The position numbers and the translations under genes were made by a program. DNA of 64,000 nucleotides, taken from assembly GCA_951799425.1 (NCBI GenBank), contig OX637394.1:47743142-47807141 (forward strand), written 5' to 3'. Shown here piece after piece: positions 59,628 to 64,000 of this stretch (positions are counted from its first letter, which is position 1; each line of letters opens with the position of its first letter). The notes under the pieces are model-generated. The model was not told the origin of the DNA. It ran no database searches and saw only the letters and a list, made by a program, of their open reading frames with translations. Source of the stretch: Ilex aquifolium (lineage: Eukaryota; Streptophyta; Magnoliopsida; Aquifoliales; Aquifoliaceae).

Positions 59628-60420
59628 CTACCCAGTACGCTTCTTTTTCATTTCCTTTTTTTGATAATATTTAATTTGACTCGTTTGATATAGGACTTGT
59701 CTAAAAAGCAATGGGAAGATGAAGATGGGTGCACTTACACTCCATCTCAATACCTTATGTCGAAAAGAAAGATGTATCCTCAAACAAGGTAACATCCCCA
59801 ATAACAATGTAACCACGAGTTTGTGGATCCAACTTTTATACCACTTTTGAATTCGAGGATAACCCAAAAAAAACATGGTTAACAACCTTAGGGTCAAATT
59901 TACCATAATTAGACCAATAATAATGTGAAAACAAGACACGACCAAAGACCTTAGGAGGGAAATCAAACAGAGTTCGATGAATAAACAAGATAGAGAAAGG
60001 AGAGACGCCTTTAGGAACCAAAGAAAGCATACAACTAATTAAGAAACAAGCAATTAAGCCAGCATTGCCCAATATAATGAGGGTACACGCATGTGAAGCA
60101 TCAAAGTTCAAGCAACTTCAATAAGCTGCCTATTCTACCTTTCTACAATCCCATTATGTTGTGTGTGAACGCAAGTGGTTTGATGTATGAGGTCTTGAGA
60201 TTCACAGTGAGATTGCAAAGAGCCTTTCTCATATTCCAAGACATTATCAGAAAAAAAGGTACAAAAAACAACCAAATTGAATTTTAACCTTCGCACGACT
60301 CAAACTCAATATAAAAAAGAGTTCAAAACGATTTTTCATTTGGAGTAACAAGTCATTCCCGAACAATCATCAATAAAGGGGCAAATTTTGCAAATTCCTA
60401 TGGACTCTAGAATTAATTCT
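59628..60420 (-). mobile_element. Ty1/copia integrase fragment
   Basis: On the minus strand, KGVSPFSILF and FPPKVFGRVLFSHY...GKFDPKVVNHVFFGLSS at 59836-60111 match the copia integrase C-terminal region, followed in another frame by GYPRIQKWYKSW. Weaker integrase-like text continues to about 60420. It is truncated and frameshifted, with no LTR attached. Confidence 0.7.
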
Positions 60421-61515
60421 AGAATTTGAGAATAATTTGCAAGCGTAGGGTAAATACTGTAGTGTTGAGTCTTTTATGTAATTTCAGAAAGTTTTTTTAT
60501 TAGTAGTCCGATATTGGATCAAACTTGGCTAGTTTCAAAAGGGGAATCTTGCTTCACCCGGAAGCTATGGTTCTCTTCTTCTTCACCCAAAAACAAATAT
60601 GACTGCAACGAGGCTGGACTGCAAAATCTTCAAGTTGATTTCAATTTCTTCACCCAAACAACTTCTACTAAAACAAAAAAAATCGTCCTCGTCAAAACTA
60701 ATTCAATGGAGACAAACACAACTTCGATTTCATTAGCGACTTTTCCAACTCTGATTTCTCCACACTCGAGATAAATATTACTAGATTATGACTCCTAGTT
60801 CGAAATCGTCAAACCCTCTCAATAAGCCACAGCTCACTAGAGTAACTATGTATTAGTAACCCAAGACAAATGCAAACCTACAGCATAATCTTGACCTAGA
60901 TCAGATGGAGCGAGAGAGCAAAAGCGAAAAAATTCAAAAAAATCTTAGAACGGGAGCGCCATATGCATATAAACATATAAATTAAAAAAATTAAATTTTA
61001 AATATATAATAAATTATAGAAATTTTTTTTATTATTGATTTGACTTTTAAATTCTAAATAGAAATAATATGGTGAATAATTAAACAAGAGAAAACTTTCG
61101 AAGGCATTTCCATGCCATAAAACCCATCCCACATCGGGAAGACATGAAAAAGTTATACTTCATATAAAATGGGCAGTGGACCTCTCAGCAATCAATCCAC
61201 TTTTCATACTGCAGCGCGTGGCCTTAGATGGAGTACAGAGGCAGTCACGTGGTGAAGCTTTGGCTTTTGATGTGGCATGGTGTAAATATATTATATTTGC
61301 GAATTTACTTGGTAAATTCGCAAATTGAGTAAATTGAAAAGGCGAATTTATATCGAACTCACGTGCAGAGCGATGGAGCGTGCATAGTCTAAGACGAACT
61401 ATGTGACTTAGATATGGACTATGAGCAGACAATGATGACAATGAGCAGATGACAACCAAAGGAAAAGCAAAGGGAAGAAAAGAAAAAAAGAATTGGAGTT
61501 GCTATAGGTTTTGGA
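60421..61515. other. Non-coding, nothing recognised
   Basis: No supported gene. In particular no sequence matching the expected callose synthase N-terminal exons was found on the minus strand. Confidence 0.4.
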
Positions 61516-61528
61516 GGCTCTGATACCA
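61516..61528 (-). other. Primer-binding-site-like motif on the minus strand
   Basis: GGCTCTGATACCA is the complement of TGGTATCAGAGCC, the common copia primer binding site. The adjoining sequence does not end in a clean CA, so an associated LTR is only suspected. Confidence 0.45.
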
Positions 61529-61790
61529 TTTTAAAAGTTAGGCATGATAGAAAAGAGAGAAATTAAGGAGAAATTCATTGCCACGAATGGATAGATTGAG
61601 TGTAGAATTTATATATATATACAATTACATAAAAACCCCAAACTCTTATAACTCAACACCACTGAAGGTAACTCTTTCTCAAATGTGCATCGGTAAGTAT
61701 AGGATTCTAGGGCTAGAGGTAAAACAAGTGAGATAGTGGACATAAATGAGATTAGTTTGAGATAAGAGAGAAAGTGGCAGTCCTGTGTTT

Positions 61791-61829
61791 TGTGTGTGTG
61801 TGTGTGTGAGTGAGAGAGAGAGAGAGAGA
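61791..61829. repeat. Compound GT/GA microsatellite
   Basis: Nine or so GT units run into GA units. Leu/Ser-rich short frames over it are artefacts. Confidence 0.9.
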
Positions 61830-62369
61830 CAAAGACAGAGACAGAGAGAGCTACAACATATGTCTGAGATTTTGAAGTCCAACCTGTAAGGAGATATGCG
61901 GAGCTGCATGCAATTACAACGAAAATATCCCAACAGGCACAGTTGCACGCAACTACAACCAAAATATCCCAGAAGCCACTTAACTCAATCCTAGATTGAC
62001 GAATTACTTTTGTATCTTTGATAGGGGTAGAAAGTGTCTTCTACATAAAATTGGCCAAGTTTAATAGTATGGTCAGCTCCAAATGCCAGAGGCAGGAGCA
62101 AATTGGCTAGTCGAAGGATGAATAGCGAACTTGAGATACAAAGATGGAGGCTAGGACCAACCAACTTATTACCAGTGAACAGGTCATCAACCTAAAGGAC
62201 GTGGCAAAGCCTGCCATGCATCTCCCTTTATCTCATAAGGGTATATTGGTCATTTAACTACCATTCCTACTCAACATTAATAAATATCCAATCAGTGAGT
62301 ATTGTGGATAAGTTCACCTACTCTCTCCATCTAAACCTCTTTTCTTTGTCAATAACCCTGACTTTAACA

Positions 62370-62382
62370 TGGTACCAGAGCC
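62370..62382 (+). other. Copia primer binding site after an LTR end
   Basis: TGGTACCAGAGCC follows TTTAACA, the typical end of a copia LTR. The LTR start was not located, and the downstream internal region is interrupted by a hAT-type element after about 90 bp. Confidence 0.55.
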
Positions 62383-62471
62383 GAGTTTGGGGCATAGTTG
62401 GACAAGACTCATTTCATTTATTTGTTAATTGACTACTCATTTCTTCGTGCCATAGATGCACCTGTTATATC

Positions 62472-63139
62472 TAGGAGTGTTCAAATTTTCGATTACCCGC
62501 AATTTCTTATCCTACCCGACCCTATTGATCGGTTAACTAAAAAATCGGGTAAGAATGCAAAAGAATTTTTGGTCTTCCGATTAAATCGGGTAGGAATACG
62601 AAATACCCATCAAATTTTTGTATTCCTACCTTACCCTACCCGCATATATATATTCATTTATTTGTTTTTATTTATACATATATAAACAAAAAACCCTAAA
62701 TCCATAACGCCTCCTCGCCTCCTTATCTCACCTCTCTCGTCTCTTCATCTCGCTTTAAGTCCATAGTATGTGATTTTTTATTTTTCGGAGATTTTATAGT
62801 ATATGATTTCTAAGATTTTGTATATAACTCTCTAAGAATCTAAATTATAGAATATGATTTCTAAATTGTTAATGTAATTGTTTTAAGTTTTAGTATTATT
62901 GGTTTATTGTGTTGTTAAATTGGTACAAGTTACTTAATTGAATTGTTAAAATGATTCAAGAATTAATAACTACAAAACATGTTCACCCGACTTCCTACCC
63001 GATTAATTTGGATGGAATTCGGGTAGGAATACTACACTTGATCGGGTAGGGTAGATCAAGAAAAATTTCTTCCGCAAAGTATCGGGTAGAAAGATGAAAG
63101 ACCATATTTCCTACCTGTAAGGTAGGGTGAACACCCCTA
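62472..63139. mobile_element. Non-autonomous hAT-type element with perfect 8 bp duplication
   Basis: Inverted ends TAGGAGTGTTCA and, complemented, TAGGGGTGTTCA bound a 668 bp element. GTTATATC at 62464-62471 is repeated exactly at 63140-63147. Near both ends the motif CGGGTAGG/CCTACCCG recurs many times, as subterminal transposase-binding motifs do in hAT elements. No transposase is encoded. Confidence 0.85.
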
Positions 63140-63240
63140 GTTATATCTGTTTGTATCTTGGTGTACGATTTAGGATCGCACCCCGAGGTCCACATTGGCA
63201 CAAGGACCTTAGCCTTAATTAATGGTGCAAATTACTGTTA

Positions 63241-63724
63241 GGGCCCGTTTGTTTTGAGTATAAAATAAGCCCGGTATTAGATTTATCTTCATTCCACTCC
63301 AATCCAATAGTATATTATACCCGGTCTTAAACTATAATCCCATCCTTCCCCTTGTTTGTGTATCACAAATATTATCTATGTAATACCTATTTAAAAAAGT
63401 CAACAATTGCGGCTGGGGTGTAAAAAGACAATTTTATCCTTATAAATCAAAGTCAACAATTGCGGCTGACTTTGTAGTTGAGGGCATTTGAGTCTTTTAC
63501 CACTTTAATACCTCCTTCCAACATTTTATACCACCGGGTAGGTGGTATTGAATAGCACCTTGTACAAGGCATTAACGGCACTGTTCATAGCGGGTCGGTA
63601 TTGCGACCCGCAAATTAATACCGACAAAAAAAAGTCAAACAAACAAGGTATAAGGTAGGCCCCACGTACTATTTTCTTTATACCACCCCCTTATACCACC
63701 CTTATACTCCTACCAAACATGCCC
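63241..63724. mobile_element. PIF/Harbinger-like (Tourist-type) MITE
   Basis: Left end GGGCCCGTTTGTTTTGAGTA and complemented right end GGGCATGTTTGGTAGGAGTA are inverted repeats. Both sides carry the trinucleotide TTA (63238-63240 and 63725-63727), the usual PIF target duplication. 484 bp, no coding capacity. Confidence 0.78.
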
Positions 63725-63741
63725 TTAAGGTAGTTGGCAGT

Positions 63742-64000
63742 TGTTGAGAGTATTATTATTATATTGTTTTCTATTTTATAGGGTTATAATAAGTATACTT
63801 GGGTATACTAGTCATTTATGTTTTCTTAAGTAACTAAAAATATAAGTTGAGAGTAAGAGATAGGTCATAAGATACTACTTTTTATCTCCCTTTTTTTGGT
63901 TTTCTCTCTATTCTCTAAATCTAACATGGTATCAAAGCCAATTTTAATTTGCTTTTGGTATTGAATTCTTCAGAGTTCTTGAGTTCAGCCTTCCTTTTCT
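63742..64000 (+). mobile_element. 5' end of another Ty1/copia element, cut by the window end
   Basis: A 185 bp LTR-like segment 63742-63926 (TGTTGAGAG...TCTAACA) is followed immediately by a primer binding site TGGTATCAAAGCC at 63927. The internal region runs off the window. The second LTR and target duplication cannot be checked. Confidence 0.75.

Noticed and set aside
61791-61962. Leu/Ser-rich short frames on the minus strand
   Set aside because: They are translations of the GT/GA microsatellite.
1-64000. CRISPR array, bacterial operon, prophage or biosynthetic cluster
   Set aside because: Introns, plant retrotransposons and the gene families present show eukaryotic plant nuclear DNA. No regular spacer-repeat structure or clustered enzyme genes occur.

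Overview
This 64 kb window is nuclear DNA from a flowering plant. It carries a many-exon callose synthase gene, a plant-type nepenthesin-like aspartic protease, plant Ty1/copia elements with initiator-Met-tRNA-like primer binding sites, a solo LTR resembling Tekay-type Ty3/gypsy elements, and Helitron, hAT-like and PIF-like DNA transposons. The composition is AT-rich. Most of the window is repetitive. Only two host genes can be supported, both on the minus strand.

Layout. 0.7-2.4 kb: an intact, intronless 567-codon secreted aspartic protease. 2.4-18 kb: intergenic and repeat-rich. It holds one Helitron (4.64-5.57 kb, minus), two inverted-repeat MITE-like elements (6.9 and 8.5 kb), a complete 2,446 bp solo LTR with a perfect 5 bp target duplication (9.47-11.92 kb), a dispersed local duplication (12.7/13.5 kb), and two more Helitrons joined head-to-tail with no base between them (14.93-17.02 kb), probably lodged in an old LTR element.

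18.3-57.9 kb: a CALS7/CALS6-type callose synthase (glucan synthase-like). I could place 40 exons with GT..AG junctions. They total 5,451 bp, exactly 1,817 codons with the stop, and the phase agrees at every junction. The first roughly 110 codons were not found and probably lie beyond base 64,000. Its introns are swollen by transposons: a 756 bp hAT-type element, two decayed copia elements at 21.6-22.2 and 24.4-28.1 kb, a SIRE-like LTR at about 30.8-32.4 kb, two truncated copia elements joined in opposite orientation at 36-40 kb, and at 44-54.4 kb a copia element nested inside an older copy of its own family. The inner element has 172 bp LTRs differing at 3 positions and a CTTTT target duplication.

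58-64 kb: upstream or first-intron sequence. It contains a G/C homopolymer palindrome, a copia fragment, primer-binding-site-like motifs, a hAT-type element with a perfect 8 bp target duplication, a PIF/Harbinger-like MITE and the first 260 bp of another copia element cut by the window end.

The two genes do not form an operon or pathway. The protease would act in the secretory pathway or apoplast. The callose synthase would make beta-1,3-glucan at the plasma membrane; its closest relatives by recalled similarity act in phloem sieve-plate callose deposition. No clearly new biological system is evident. The most unusual structures are the abutting Helitron pair with long GGT/CCA arrays, the self-nested copia pair, and the very large transposon-filled but still open callose synthase gene.
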